A DNA stretch of 64,000 nt from Bacteroidales bacterium (GCA_020636775.1 JACJXF010000004.1:1-64000); one strand, 5' to 3'. Positions 1 through 7,993 are shown, numbered from the stretch's first letter. Translations and numbers: made by a program. Notes: generated by a model not told the origin, from the sequence alone.

Positions 1-1178
1 ACCACGTCAGTATTCTCAACGAAGGTAACCCCCATATTTGAGTTATTGTCCATCCTGTAAACAAGGTTGGAAAAATTTGTTTTGGTCGACATAAATCGAA
101 AATCCTTCTCATAACCCAGATTTGTCTGCCGGATGTTCTCGCCCCAGAAGTTTTGCGGATTGTTGTATTTGTAAAATACAGGACTCAGCCCCAGTGAGCT
201 GTGTGTTCGCCGGTACATATTATTGTAGGAAAGGTGAATCCCCCGAAACTCCATTTGCAGGCCCATCATATGTGAGGAGGAAGCAAGTGCTTCACGGTCG
301 GGTTCGGTAAGACTGCCCTGATATTCTTTCCCGTAGTACTGATCTTTAAAATCCTTCAGATCCACGCCATTGCTCAGCAGGATTCCTTCGGTCAGATCCA
401 GTGGATTATAATCGACTCCCCCAATAGTAAAAACCTTACCCTGTTTTTGATAAAAGCTAAGGGGATTAAAAACATCAGAATTTCTGGCACCGATATTCAT
501 ATCGTTATATTCGGTCTTACTGCCATAAAAACTATACTGAAGGATGTTATTATTCTTCCCTCCTTTCCCACCTGTCATAAAGTTTATATAGTTATATCCT
601 CCGGGACCCAGGGCGATATCCCCCCTTCCGAAAGTGCCTTTATCAGCCTCCCTGGTAACAATATTGATTACACCTGAAACCGCATCAGCGCCATAAATAG
701 CCGATGCTGTTCCATAAATCACTTCAATTCTTTCCGCCTGACGGATAGGGAGCTGGCTGCCAAAAGGCATACCGGAAACTACGGAAGGTTTTACCGGAAT
801 CCCATTGATTAGAATCTTAACATAGTGATTACCGGTAAGACCGCGCATCTGGAAACTTTCGCCCAGTTCGCCTGATCCAGGCTGAGAAACCATTACTGCA
901 GGAAGAGACCGCAGCACGTCGACCAGGGAAGCATACTGGTTAAGCAGAATTTCTTCGTGACTGATTACATAAACTGTAAGAGGGAGTTCTTCGATATTTC
1001 TTGAAATTCGGCCGGCGGCAATAATTTTATGAGAGGCAGAGTCGATATTAAACACCAGGTTTTGAGGCCCGAGAACATTTTTTTCAAAGCTGACCTGGGC
1101 AGTGTCAAGCTGTGAATAAACCGGCAGGATGGCCGAAAAGATAAAAAGAAGCAATAAATATATCTTTTCCCTGATCAT
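1..1178 (-). CDS. TonB-dependent outer-membrane receptor, 5' part (runs off window)
   Basis: Reading on the minus strand from the ATG at 1178, the frame stays open to the window edge, giving about 392 residues. It begins with a signal peptide (MIREKIYLLLLF...PVYSQ). A plug domain follows directly, with no carboxypeptidase-regulatory-like domain before it; visible landmarks are a DVLRSLPAV stretch, QMRGLTGNHYVKILING and a YGADAVSGVINIVT block near residues 155-170. The barrel then begins and is cut off. This family takes up siderophores, cobalamin or other nutrients across the outer membrane using TonB energy; the substrate cannot be read here. The gene stands alone, divergent from nothing on its 5' side except a 400-bp spacer. 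Confidence 0.9.
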   Translation of the reverse strand, partial: MIREKIYLLLLFIFSAILPVYSQLDTAQVSFEKNVLGPQNLVFNIDSASHKIIAAGRISRNIEELPLTVYVISHEEILLNQYASLVDVLRSLPAVMVSQPGSGELGESFQMRGLTGNHYVKILINGIPVKPSVVSGMPFGSQLPIRQAERIEVIYGTASAIYGADAVSGVINIVTREADKGTFGRGDIALGPGGYNYINFMTGGKGGKNNNILQYSFYGSKTEYNDMNIGARNSDVFNPLSFYQKQGKVFTIGGVDYNPLDLTEGILLSNGVDLKDFKDQYYGKEYQGSLTEPDREALASSSHMMGLQMEFRGIHLSYNNMYRRTHSSLGLSPVFYKYNNPQNFWGENIRQTNLGYEKDFRFMSTKTNFSNLVYRMDNNSNMGVTFVENTDV

Positions 1179-1208
1179 GAATTGGTAGTGAGGTTTGTCT
1201 ATGCCAAT

Positions 1209-1240
1209 CAAAAATAGGGAAATGTTATTCAAACTGCAAG
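1209..1240 (-). promoter_or_regulatory. Probable Bacteroidota-type promoter of the TonB receptor
   Basis: On the minus strand, TATTTTTG (1209-1216) matches the TAnnTTTG -7 box. CTTG (1237-1240) lies 20 nt further upstream at the -33 position. The pair ends about 30 nt before the receptor ATG. The match is by eye only. Confidence 0.4.
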
Positions 1241-1601
1241 TCTTAGGGCAAGGCAGAAATGGAGACAGTATTAATGAGCATTCTGGGGGAGGGGATTATA
1301 AATTGGTGTAATGTAATCATACCAATACGCTCTTAAAATCTTTTTCCTTTTGTGAGTCCTTTATTATACTAAAATTGCAATTTATTAATTCATTTTGTCG
1401 CTGATGCCGCGACGGGCAAATACTTTTTGCTTGATCAAAAAGTATTCAAAACCGCGTGCCGCCATAGCTTCAGCGGTGGCGCAAAATCAAGACAAATCGA
1501 ACCCTCGGCCGGGCGATTTGTCGGGCCCTCGCACTCTCCTTAAGATGATTATCCTGATTTGATGTAAATCTTATATCAAGCTTACTTTTTTTCAGCTTTA
1601 T
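1241..1601. other. Intergenic spacer with repeat-like segment
   Basis: No credible gene is seen. At about 1425-1520 there is GC-richer DNA with an internal inverted repeat around GCCGCCATAGCTTCAGCGG. Its core resembles the paired 36-bp repeats at 18195-18230 and 18337-18372, so this is probably an interspersed intergenic repeat. The rest is AT-rich and featureless to me. Confidence 0.35.
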
Positions 1602-1631
1602 AGGGTTATAAAATTTGGCACCGTAATAATA
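1602..1631 (-). pseudogene. Decayed Rhs core fragment (end of the tip array)
   Basis: The minus strand reads YYYGAKFYNP here, a degenerate copy of the YDYGARFYDP Rhs core motif found intact at 3219, 4522, 5842 and 7210. A TAG codon precedes it. The frame after it has no Rhs similarity and soon becomes unrelated intergenic DNA. I read it as the distal boundary, or the remains of a lost cassette. Confidence 0.55.
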
Positions 1632-1655
1632 CTAATTGTTTGCATATTTAATTTA

Positions 1656-2483
1656 TTATTCAACAAAGAATTGATTATAGAAAATTAAATAATGAATTGA
1701 CGGATGTAAATAATCTTGACTTAATAAATCTATACCATTTTTTTGAATGAAAAGTTTACCCATAATAAGATTTGATCCAGCTTTATAATCATTAATGTTT
1801 AATTCCAATTTATTCCCTATGCTTTGGTATTCAGTTAAAGTCTCTGGTTTAACGAAATTTAAAAGGGTGTCCAAATCCCCAAGTATAAGTCTAAAAGAAA
1901 TATTTTTTACAATTCCTATATTTAGCTCAATCTTTAATTTGTAATTTTCACCATATTTAATTGTGTCTCTAGATACTACCCGATAATAATTTGTAGATAA
2001 AGTATCGAGATGACCATTTAGTTTATAGGATACTGATCCGGCAGGTAAAAATTCCGACTTAGTTAATATGCTTTCAGGGTAATAATATGTAATTCCATAT
2101 AGAGTATCTTTACCTATAATATTTCCAATATTACATTTGACAATAAGTTTGTCTTTAAGAAAGAACTCTTCAGTACTGACATAGGATTGGTTCTTATTAT
2201 ATTGGTACAATACTCCTTCTAAAGAACCATTTACGTACCTCCTAATTTCCTTTAATTTCCCATTATTATAAAATTCTTGTGATAATCCATTAATAGTATC
2301 ATTCCTTATTGGAATTATCGCCTTTAATGAACCATCATCGTAATAAATTTTTTCGAAATCTTTATTCTTTGAATTCATATTGTTTTCACATGAATTCTTG
2401 CTTTCTAAATCTGCATTTTTAAAAATGCAAGAACTCATGAGAATAATTATCAAAATAAAGACTGATACTTTGGATATTTTCAT
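1656..2483 (-). CDS. MORN-variant repeat lipoprotein, likely partner of Rhs tip E
   Basis: This is a 275-residue protein starting at the internal ATG at 2483. That start gives a clean lipoprotein signal, MKISKVSVFILIIILMSSC; the longer open frame up to 2525 would bury it. Residues about 45-110 carry repeats of the type YYDDGSLK..., FYNNGKLKEIRRYVNGSLEG, typical of MORN-variant ('toxin-antitoxin repeat') proteins. The C-terminal third looks like a beta-sandwich and is not recognised. The start lies 1 nt after the stop of the Rhs tip gene 2485-3168, so the two are almost certainly co-translated. From position alone it is the candidate immunity protein; that role is inference. Confidence 0.7.
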   Translation of the reverse strand: MKISKVSVFILIIILMSSCIFKNADLESKNSCENNMNSKNKDFEKIYYDDGSLKAIIPIRNDTINGLSQEFYNNGKLKEIRRYVNGSLEGVLYQYNKNQSYVSTEEFFLKDKLIVKCNIGNIIGKDTLYGITYYYPESILTKSEFLPAGSVSYKLNGHLDTLSTNYYRVVSRDTIKYGENYKLKIELNIGIVKNISFRLILGDLDTLLNFVKPETLTEYQSIGNKLELNINDYKAGSNLIMGKLFIQKNGIDLLSQDYLHPSIHYLIFYNQFFVE

Positions 2484-2484
2484 A

Positions 2485-3168
2485 CTATTTTGGATTAGAA
2501 ATACTTGGTACAATAATGGAGTCATTTGAATTATCAGGAAATATCTTTAGCTGAATTGAATCATTTGAAAAACGTTCAATTATCCTCCATGCTTTGTCAC
2601 CATCCTGATTTTTTATCCTTGCTGAGTCAATACTCTTAAGGTACGTCTGAACTATAGTTTGATTTTGAGGCTTTGACTGCGTTGAATTACCAGTTTTTTT
2701 ATTAAAAATATCTTTATCAGAAGTTTCTTTTACCATCTTTTCTTTATTCGATTTATTTGAATCTTCCGGGTCAGGTGATTCTAAATCGGGCTTGGGATTA
2801 ATGGTTAAGTTCAAAAGATTCAGAAAATTATTATCTATTTCAAACAGTATTTTTGCATCAGGATTCCCATGGTCTGCTGACTTTGATCCAGTAATACTTA
2901 TTCCAGTTTCCTTGGGATAATTTCTTGGTGGATGATAATCTGGAGTTATATTGTTATTAATATTGCTGCGTTTTGCTGTAATTGTCAATTCCGGTATTTC
3001 TCCACCATTCATTTCAGCTTTACTATTTCTACTTTTTTTCGCATCATCCATTAATCCTTTAATCCAATCAAATATTCCTAAACCATGCGGGTCAATATAT
3101 CTTATCGGATTGTCAAAACAGGTTGAATATGGACTCCATCTAAAATAGAATTCAGCTAATGGATCCAT
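2485..3168 (-). CDS. Orphan Rhs tip E: core remnant plus unknown C-terminal domain
   Basis: This is a 227-residue frame whose N-terminus (MDPLAEFYFRWSPYSTCFDNPIRYIDPHGL) is the end of the Rhs-associated core. The frame extends upstream without a start to 3219, coding YDYGARFYDPQIGRWHT, and is then stopped by TAG where a Trp codon stands in the other cassettes. After the core, residues about 31-227 are polar and Asn/Lys-rich, with an LTITAKR segment at about 61-67. I recognise no known toxin fold. By architecture it is a displaced polymorphic-toxin C-terminus. The base composition is clearly more AT-rich than valS next door. The lipoprotein gene follows after 1 nt. Confidence 0.65.
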   Translation of the reverse strand: MDPLAEFYFRWSPYSTCFDNPIRYIDPHGLGIFDWIKGLMDDAKKSRNSKAEMNGGEIPELTITAKRSNINNNITPDYHPPRNYPKETGISITGSKSADHGNPDAKILFEIDNNFLNLLNLTINPKPDLESPDPEDSNKSNKEKMVKETSDKDIFNKKTGNSTQSKPQNQTIVQTYLKSIDSARIKNQDGDKAWRIIERFSNDSIQLKIFPDNSNDSIIVPSISNPK

Positions 3169-3219
3169 TGTATGCCATCTGCCGATTTGCGGATCATAAA
3201 ACCTCGCCCCGTAATCATA
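3169..3219 (-). pseudogene. Rhs core segment without a start, in frame with tip E
   Basis: Minus-strand codons read YDYGARFYDPQIGRWHT and join tip E in frame. The preceding codon is TAG (3220-3222), so translation cannot enter from upstream. The first in-frame ATG is at 3168. Confidence 0.7.
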
Positions 3220-3234
3220 CTAACTTAGTGTAAT

Positions 3235-3810
3235 TTAAGGTGTACTTGTATACCACCATTCTTCATTAAATTTAGTGTAATTCGATAACCACTTTATTTC
3301 CTCAAAATTTGCATGTTTATTAAAGAAGTATAAAACTGTACATTTTTTTAAATTAAAAAAAATCACTTCATGTTCTGAATTATAATTTATTGATATTAAC
3401 CTATTTTCATCAAAATAAGTTATTAATGTGTCAATTACGCAAATATCAAATGGATATTGCCTATTCATAGTTTTTATTTCAAATATAGGCCTATCAATGG
3501 TATCTTTAACCGGAAGAAGTTCCCGGATAAAAATATTTCCCCCCCCTTTAGCCACAATATAAAAACGTAGGATTAGGCTATCAACATTATAATAGTCAAA
3601 CTTGTATGTATTATGAGCTCTTAATGAAATATCCCAATATTTTAAATATTCAAGATTGAGGTTTTCAGTATTGTTTACAAAATCATTAATTAATTTATTC
3701 TTACACTCATGATTCTGTGTAAACGATATATTGGTAATAAAACAAAATAAAAGCAGGATTAATATTTTTTTTTGTTTTATATAACTATTTTCGTATATAT
3801 TCATAACCAA
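3235..3810 (-). CDS. Exported small protein, likely immunity partner of tip D
   Basis: This protein has up to 191 residues. It carries an N-terminal signal peptide (hydrophobic ILILLLFCFITNISF followed by TQ), so it is probably exported. No family is recognised for the mature part, which is rich in Tyr, Asn and aromatic residues. The first ATG (3810) overlaps the end of the Toxin-44-like tip gene by 26 nt, and a second ATG at 3804 is equally possible. The overlap indicates coupled expression with the tip, as expected for a toxin-immunity pair. The function is inferred from position only. Confidence 0.6.
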   Translation of the reverse strand: MVMNIYENSYIKQKKILILLLFCFITNISFTQNHECKNKLINDFVNNTENLNLEYLKYWDISLRAHNTYKFDYYNVDSLILRFYIVAKGGGNIFIRELLPVKDTIDRPIFEIKTMNRQYPFDICVIDTLITYFDENRLISINYNSEHEVIFFNLKKCTVLYFFNKHANFEEIKWLSNYTKFNEEWWYTSTP

Positions 3811-4528
3811 GTTTTATTGATCGTTGATCATCCCTACTATCCGGTCTAAATCTATGTGATCCAGAAACAAAATTGTTAACATGGGCTCCAAATCGGGCTG
3901 TTGCTCGATTAAATCCTAAGCCTTTCATACTTGCGCCCCATAGGAAATTTCCATAGTTATATTCATTATGTGCAACTTTCCCTGATTTTGTATCAGTTAT
4001 ATACAACGTTTTATCGTTTAATGTTTTCCCATTTACTTTTGCAGTGGCTAAATGATCCATGCGAAGCTCGCTTTCAAAATTATCTGAGGTTAATTTATTG
4101 TATAATTGAGGATTACTTTCCTTGATTACATAAGCTATTTTACTTTCTTTATTTTCATCAAATCCTTCCATTGCATTATCAATACTATTTTCAATGTCTT
4201 CTTCAGGTACAGCCACTACATTATCAATATCTCCTTTCATAATGGCTTTAGGATCGTGCTTTGGATCAGAAAAAGAAAAAGTATATCCTTCTTCTCCCTG
4301 AACTAAGCCAACATCCTTTCCCTTACTTTTTATAACATCATTAGTGAACTTACCTTGCTCATTAAATAATAACGTATCTAAGCCTATAGGATCAATAAAT
4401 CGAATAGGATTATTAAAGCAATAATGATATGAAGTATATTCAAAATGACTTTCTGCGATAGGATCAGGTACATGCCACCTGCCTAATTGCGGGTCATAAA
4501 ACCGGGCACCGTAATCATACCAATACAT
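3785..4528 (-). CDS. Orphan Rhs tip D with Toxin-44-like C-terminal domain
   Basis: This 247-residue frame opens with the Rhs core motif (MYWYDYGARFYDPQLGRW, then NNPIRFIDPIGL near residues 40-51). The remainder is variable. Its last about 90 residues contain AHNEYNYGNFLWGA..GLGF and a terminal DSRDDQRSIKLGYEYI block. This layout (GN.xWGA, then D..DQ..I..G) resembles the bacterial toxin 44 (Ntox44) family of polymorphic-toxin tips, often predicted to act on nucleic acid. The resemblance is from memory of the family, not a search. It starts at its own ATG only two codons before the core, and has no export or delivery domain. Confidence 0.65.
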   Translation of the reverse strand: MYWYDYGARFYDPQLGRWHVPDPIAESHFEYTSYHYCFNNPIRFIDPIGLDTLLFNEQGKFTNDVIKSKGKDVGLVQGEEGYTFSFSDPKHDPKAIMKGDIDNVVAVPEEDIENSIDNAMEGFDENKESKIAYVIKESNPQLYNKLTSDNFESELRMDHLATAKVNGKTLNDKTLYITDTKSGKVAHNEYNYGNFLWGASMKGLGFNRATARFGAHVNNFVSGSHRFRPDSRDDQRSIKLGYEYIRK

Positions 4529-4683
4529 TTTTCAATTCAAAGAACTTTAATAAAGATAAAATAATTAATTGATTCTTATAAAACAACTAGTTCAGGTGCC
4601 AGAAAACTTAAAAAAATCTATCCTTAAAGTGTTAAGCGCTCTGATCAGGGATTTTAACGCCAGGCAAGCTTATGTGGCTTAAA
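4529..4683. other. Spacer between cassettes C and D
   Basis: 155 bp of AT-rich DNA separate the metzincin partner gene from the tip D start. No ORF, terminator or repeat is clear. Confidence 0.3.
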
Positions 4684-5085
4684 TTACTCAAATCTAAACG
4701 GTTCCTTATTTAAAATAAAACGCATCTTATTTCTATCATGATCAAACCAAATTCCGATCTGCTTATAGCTAGTATCGGTAATTGGAATATATAGATCATA
4801 AAGCGTATTGAGTTTTTTGATTCTTATTGAATCTCCTTTAAAAATAGGCATTTTTTCCACTATTGCTACTCCTAATGCTTCATCTGTTGTTACACCGTCA
4901 AGTTTAAAATGAACACCTGCACATTCTATTTTAATAGTATCCTTACTAAACCCTCCTAAAAAGTACAGATAAACTGAATCAGAGGAAAAACTATATTCTG
5001 TTTTCTCAATTGGATTAGTCATTAAAACTTTATTCTTACAACCAAAAAGAAAAATTAAGAATAAAAATATGATTAGTTGCCTCAT
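4684..5085 (-). CDS. Small lipoprotein, likely immunity partner of the metzincin tip
   Basis: This is a 133-residue protein with a lipoprotein signal (MRQLIIFLFLIFLFGC), so it is probably anchored in the envelope. The mature part (residues 17-133) is predicted to be beta-rich and is not recognised. Its ATG lies 4 nt after the stop of the metzincin-type tip (5090), so the two look translationally coupled. A lipid-anchored partner makes sense for an extracytoplasmic peptidase toxin, but no inhibitor fold is recognisable. Confidence 0.65.
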   Translation of the reverse strand: MRQLIIFLFLIFLFGCKNKVLMTNPIEKTEYSFSSDSVYLYFLGGFSKDTIKIECAGVHFKLDGVTTDEALGVAIVEKMPIFKGDSIRIKKLNTLYDLYIPITDTSYKQIGIWFDHDRNKMRFILNKEPFRFE

Positions 5086-5089
5086 TATA

Positions 5090-5635
5090 CTATAGATTTT
5101 GTTGCTCTTCTACAATAATCCTAGCTTTTTCTAACTGTTTATTTGTAATTTCCGTTCCCGGTTCACCTTCAAAATATTGGGATTGTCGCATAAGATTTTC
5201 TGGACTACTTGTTGTTGTTTCTACAGCATCAGGACTTCCTGTTGGGTCTCCGGTTGGATGAAGCAACCCTAGACTATGACCGTATTCATGAGCGCCGGTT
5301 CTGCCAGATTCTGTTTCTGTTTCCGTAGTTTCTTGATTTTCTATTGATTTAGCACCTAAACGAACCTGCATCGTATTGTTCTTTACATCTCCAATCTTAT
5401 CTGTCCTGCCTGCTGTTTGCGTTGTGTATATTACATTTCCTTCCTTCTTTTTTACTTCAGACGTAAATGCCATTACGTAGTTCTTCTCATTCTTGTCAAA
5501 TGTTACATTAGTACGATATTCAGTATTTGTATTCTTATCATAACCACTAAAAGATTTTTCAATTTGGCTTTTAACTGCTAAGGCATGTTTGTAAACCGTT
5601 GCATTATTTAAATAAGTCCTGTTTTCTACTCGCAT
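5090..5635 (-). CDS. Orphan Rhs tip C: metzincin-type zinc peptidase domain
   Basis: This is a 181-residue frame from the first available ATG. Residues 116-126 read HEYGHSLGLLH, the full HExxHxxGxxH zinc signature of metzincins (His116, His120, His126; catalytic Glu117). ENLMRQSQ around Met149 could be the Met-turn. Upstream of the ATG the same frame continues, with no start codon, into a complete Rhs core segment up to 5845. As part of an intact Rhs protein this would be the toxic tip, cleaving protein targets. Alone it has no signal peptide. The lipoprotein gene 4684-5085 follows after 4 nt. The zinc motif is certain; the toxin role is inferred from architecture. Confidence 0.75.
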   Translation of the reverse strand: MRVENRTYLNNATVYKHALAVKSQIEKSFSGYDKNTNTEYRTNVTFDKNEKNYVMAFTSEVKKKEGNVIYTTQTAGRTDKIGDVKNNTMQVRLGAKSIENQETTETETESGRTGAHEYGHSLGLLHPTGDPTGSPDAVETTTSSPENLMRQSQYFEGEPGTEITNKQLEKARIIVEEQQNL

Positions 5636-5845
5636 TGTAACGTTATATGTTACTACTGTACGTCCAGTATTCTGGTCTTTGGTTGTACTAACTTTAACAT
5701 CATTTCCATCAGGATCTAAAAACAGAATTGGATTGTTTAATGCATAAGTATAAGGACTCGTTGAAGGATATTTTTCTGCTTTATTATCAAGAACACTCCA
5801 CCTCCCAATTTGTGGATCATAAAACCTCGCGCCGTAATCATACCA
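5636..5845 (-). pseudogene. Rhs core segment of tip C, in frame but without a start
   Basis: The minus strand codes WYDYGARFYDPQIGRW, then KAEKYPSTSPYTYALNNPI and LFLDPDGN, the standard Rhs-associated core end. It joins the metzincin frame without a break. No ATG occurs before 5635 and the frame is closed by TAA at 5852-5854. The core is therefore probably not translated in place and may instead serve as recombination homology. Confidence 0.75.
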
Positions 5846-5862
5846 ATGATTTTATGTTATTA

Positions 5863-6378
5863 TTATTTTTGAGTAAAGGCGTTTCTTTTTTCTTTAAAAT
5901 ATAAACTATCCTGTGTTACAATATAACCCCACCCTTCTGGATATTTAACATTTGAACAACTTAGTGAAATAATTTCAAAGTGTTTAAAATTATCATTACT
6001 CAAAGCTTTTGGATCATACAATTTATAACCAGTACTTTTTATAAAATCATATATTACAACTGGATTATTATTAATAAGGGTTGTACCTTTGATTTCAATA
6101 GGATTTTCATCACTCCATTCCTCCTCACCTGGTATTGGAACTTTTCCCGGTTTTCCTAAGTAGGCTGAGATCAAGAATCCAATATTGGATTCTTGATGTG
6201 TAAAATAAATTTCATAGTATGGTTTTGCGTTGCAATTGTTTGGGATTTTATTAAATTCATTCATATATTGGTTTATAATTTTTAAAAATTCCGGATCAAC
6301 TATTACTTGTTTTTCATAAGGAGTCGAAACACATTTTACACTCAAGATTATAATGAATATACTAAGAATATTATTCAT
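5863..6378 (-). CDS. Exported small protein, likely immunity partner of tip B
   Basis: This 171-residue protein begins MNNILSIFIIILSVKC, a short hydrophobic signal ending in a Cys that could be a lipobox. The mature part has no recognised domain; WSDENPIEIKG and YPEGWGYIVTQDSLYF are visible landmarks. It starts 16 nt after the stop of the JAMM-like tip (6395) and ends just before the next Rhs core (5845). The position and exported nature match the partner genes of the other three cassettes. The immunity role is inferred. Confidence 0.6.
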   Translation of the reverse strand: MNNILSIFIIILSVKCVSTPYEKQVIVDPEFLKIINQYMNEFNKIPNNCNAKPYYEIYFTHQESNIGFLISAYLGKPGKVPIPGEEEWSDENPIEIKGTTLINNNPVVIYDFIKSTGYKLYDPKALSNDNFKHFEIISLSCSNVKYPEGWGYIVTQDSLYFKEKRNAFTQK

Positions 6379-6394
6379 GATTTAACTTTTTAAA

Positions 6395-7225
6395 TTAATA
6401 CTTACGAGCAGATCCAATTAGCACCGGTTTTTTGTAATATAGGTGATAATAATTTCCTGATATAGGAAAATATACTTGTGTTGGAAAAGGTTCAATCCCA
6501 TTGTTTTCATGAGAAAAATTATATACACGATCCTTATCACTTAAACTAGTTCCAGAACCGCCAAATCCTGTCGTAGAATATCCCATTGAACTGATTTCTG
6601 CGGAAGGTGGATCATCAGAATGTGAATGCCAATCAGTAATCACATTAGAATTCGAAATGCCATAATAACTAAATTCACGTGTTACAGCATTCATATGACT
6701 GGTCCCAATAGTAATATTTTGGCTACCTTTTTCATTGTAATACCTTGTATAGGACCACTCTTTTAAGCTATTATCGGCAGAGTATTTGAAGGTTTTCAGC
6801 ATGTCATTTATGCTAGATAGACCTGTTGTAGCTTGATTTACATCCTTTGCATCAGGTAGATTTGATAACGATGATAATATTGCACAATCGTTAATTCTTA
6901 AACCATTTTTTCCTTGTTGAAAATTAGTATTGCTATATTCTTTGTTTCCTTTTAAATATTCATCTTTTCTATATAGGACGTCAAATTGATTCTTACCATT
7001 TTGATCAACACCAGTATTATCAACTTTCTCAATACGTCCATCATTATCAATGGTATATCCATAATCATTCATCCCATTAGGATCAATCCTATTAATTGGA
7101 TTATTCCTAACGTATTGGTATGTGCTCCATGAATAATATGTTTCGGATGCAGGGTCCATTGTATGCCACCTCCCGATTTGCGGATCATAAAATCTTGCAC
7201 CGTAATCATACCAACCAAATTTCAA
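6395..7225 (-). CDS. Orphan Rhs tip B with JAB/JAMM-like C-terminal domain
   Basis: This is a 276-residue frame. Residues 5-20 are the Rhs core (WYDYGARFYDPQIGRW), followed by NNPINRIDPNG at 41-51. The C-terminal part has DWHSHSDDPPS (His200, His202) and, after a Gly/Ser-rich insertion, SDKD (Ser229 to Asp232). This spacing resembles the HxH...SxxD metal-binding motif of JAB/JAMM metallopeptidases, and the 'JAB-like toxin' tips of polymorphic toxin systems. The catalytic Glu of a true JAMM site is not certain. It has its own ATG four codons before the core and lacks any delivery domain. An exported partner gene follows after 16 nt. Confidence 0.65.
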   Translation of the reverse strand: MKFGWYDYGARFYDPQIGRWHTMDPASETYYSWSTYQYVRNNPINRIDPNGMNDYGYTIDNDGRIEKVDNTGVDQNGKNQFDVLYRKDEYLKGNKEYSNTNFQQGKNGLRINDCAILSSLSNLPDAKDVNQATTGLSSINDMLKTFKYSADNSLKEWSYTRYYNEKGSQNITIGTSHMNAVTREFSYYGISNSNVITDWHSHSDDPPSAEISSMGYSTTGFGGSGTSLSDKDRVYNFSHENNGIEPFPTQVYFPISGNYYHLYYKKPVLIGSARKY

Positions 7226-7237
7226 TGAACAGTCTAA

Positions 7238-7540
7238 TTACGTATGCCTCTTCTCCAGTATTTTTGGATTTCTGCTCATATGGAGAACTGCAAATATTAA
7301 AACTTTCTTTTCGGATTCAATCCTGTAGTAAATAATATAAGGAAAGCGGTTAGTTATAACTTTTCTGATTCCTTTGTACTTATCTTCGAAAAGGTAAGGA
7401 TTTTGTTCAATCAGGTGTATTTCATTTTCGACAGCAATTAAGAATTCATCACCTAGACCCACAAGGTTTTTTTCATACCAGGCAATTGCTTCAAGAATAT
7501 CCTGTAAGGCTTCCTTCCTGAATAGTACTTCATAGATCAT
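7238..7540 (-). CDS. ParE/RelE-superfamily toxin of a type II toxin-antitoxin pair
   Basis: This is a 100-residue protein with the ParE layout: MIYEVLFRKEALQDILEAI..WYE, LIEQNPYLFEDKYKGIRKVI, then RFPYIIYYRI. Members inhibit gyrase or cleave mRNA on ribosomes; which applies cannot be told. Its ATG overlaps the stop of the antitoxin gene by 4 nt, the usual antitoxin-first order. It ends 12 nt before the start of Rhs tip B, so this TA pair sits within an Rhs cassette slot. Confidence 0.88.
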   Translation of the reverse strand: MIYEVLFRKEALQDILEAIAWYEKNLVGLGDEFLIAVENEIHLIEQNPYLFEDKYKGIRKVITNRFPYIIYYRIESEKKVLIFAVLHMSRNPKILEKRHT

Positions 7541-7752
7541 AAAACCTTTTTAGCGTTCTTTTTTACTTCTTCCCAACTTACAATATCATTGGGATTTTTT
7601 TTATGGGCTTCTAAACGTTCATTCAGAATTTTCTTATGATCAATGCTAATTTCTGCATTTTCTGTATCAACTGCAATACTGTCCCATATAGTCTGAACAA
7701 GATGTATTCTCTCGTTAACGCTAAGTTTTAATATTTTTTTTATTTCAGTCAT
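7537..7752 (-). CDS. Antitoxin of the addiction-module component family
   Basis: A 71-residue protein of the 'putative addiction module component' type (Unstab_antitox): LSVNERIHLVQTIWDSIA at the N-terminus and a C-terminal NDIVSWEEVKKNAKKVL toxin-binding helix. It overlaps the ParE-like gene by 4 nt, and the two form a standard operon. It probably neutralises the toxin and may autoregulate the operon. The promoter region is the AT-rich spacer 7753-7939; no operator was identified. Confidence 0.88.
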   Translation of the reverse strand: MTEIKKILKLSVNERIHLVQTIWDSIAVDTENAEISIDHKKILNERLEAHKKNPNDIVSWEEVKKNAKKVL

Positions 7753-7993
7753 GATACCTCTGATTTACATCTAAACAAAATTAACCATTAATTATCTCTG
7801 ACACTTCAGAATTATTTTTTTTCTTTAAAGAATTCTATTACCCATATTAAAAGGAAACCAAATGATGTGTTTATGAATAATATATCCGGGCATCTTAATC
7901 ATACAAAGCCATATTACGTTTAAATAACAACTGGTAAAATTATAGACTGATAAGTTTTTCAATGCTGTTCTTAATTTCCTTTGCTATTTCAAT

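Noticed and set aside
447..677. 76-codon plus-strand frame
   Set aside because: It is antisense to the plug domain of the TonB receptor and has no supporting signals.
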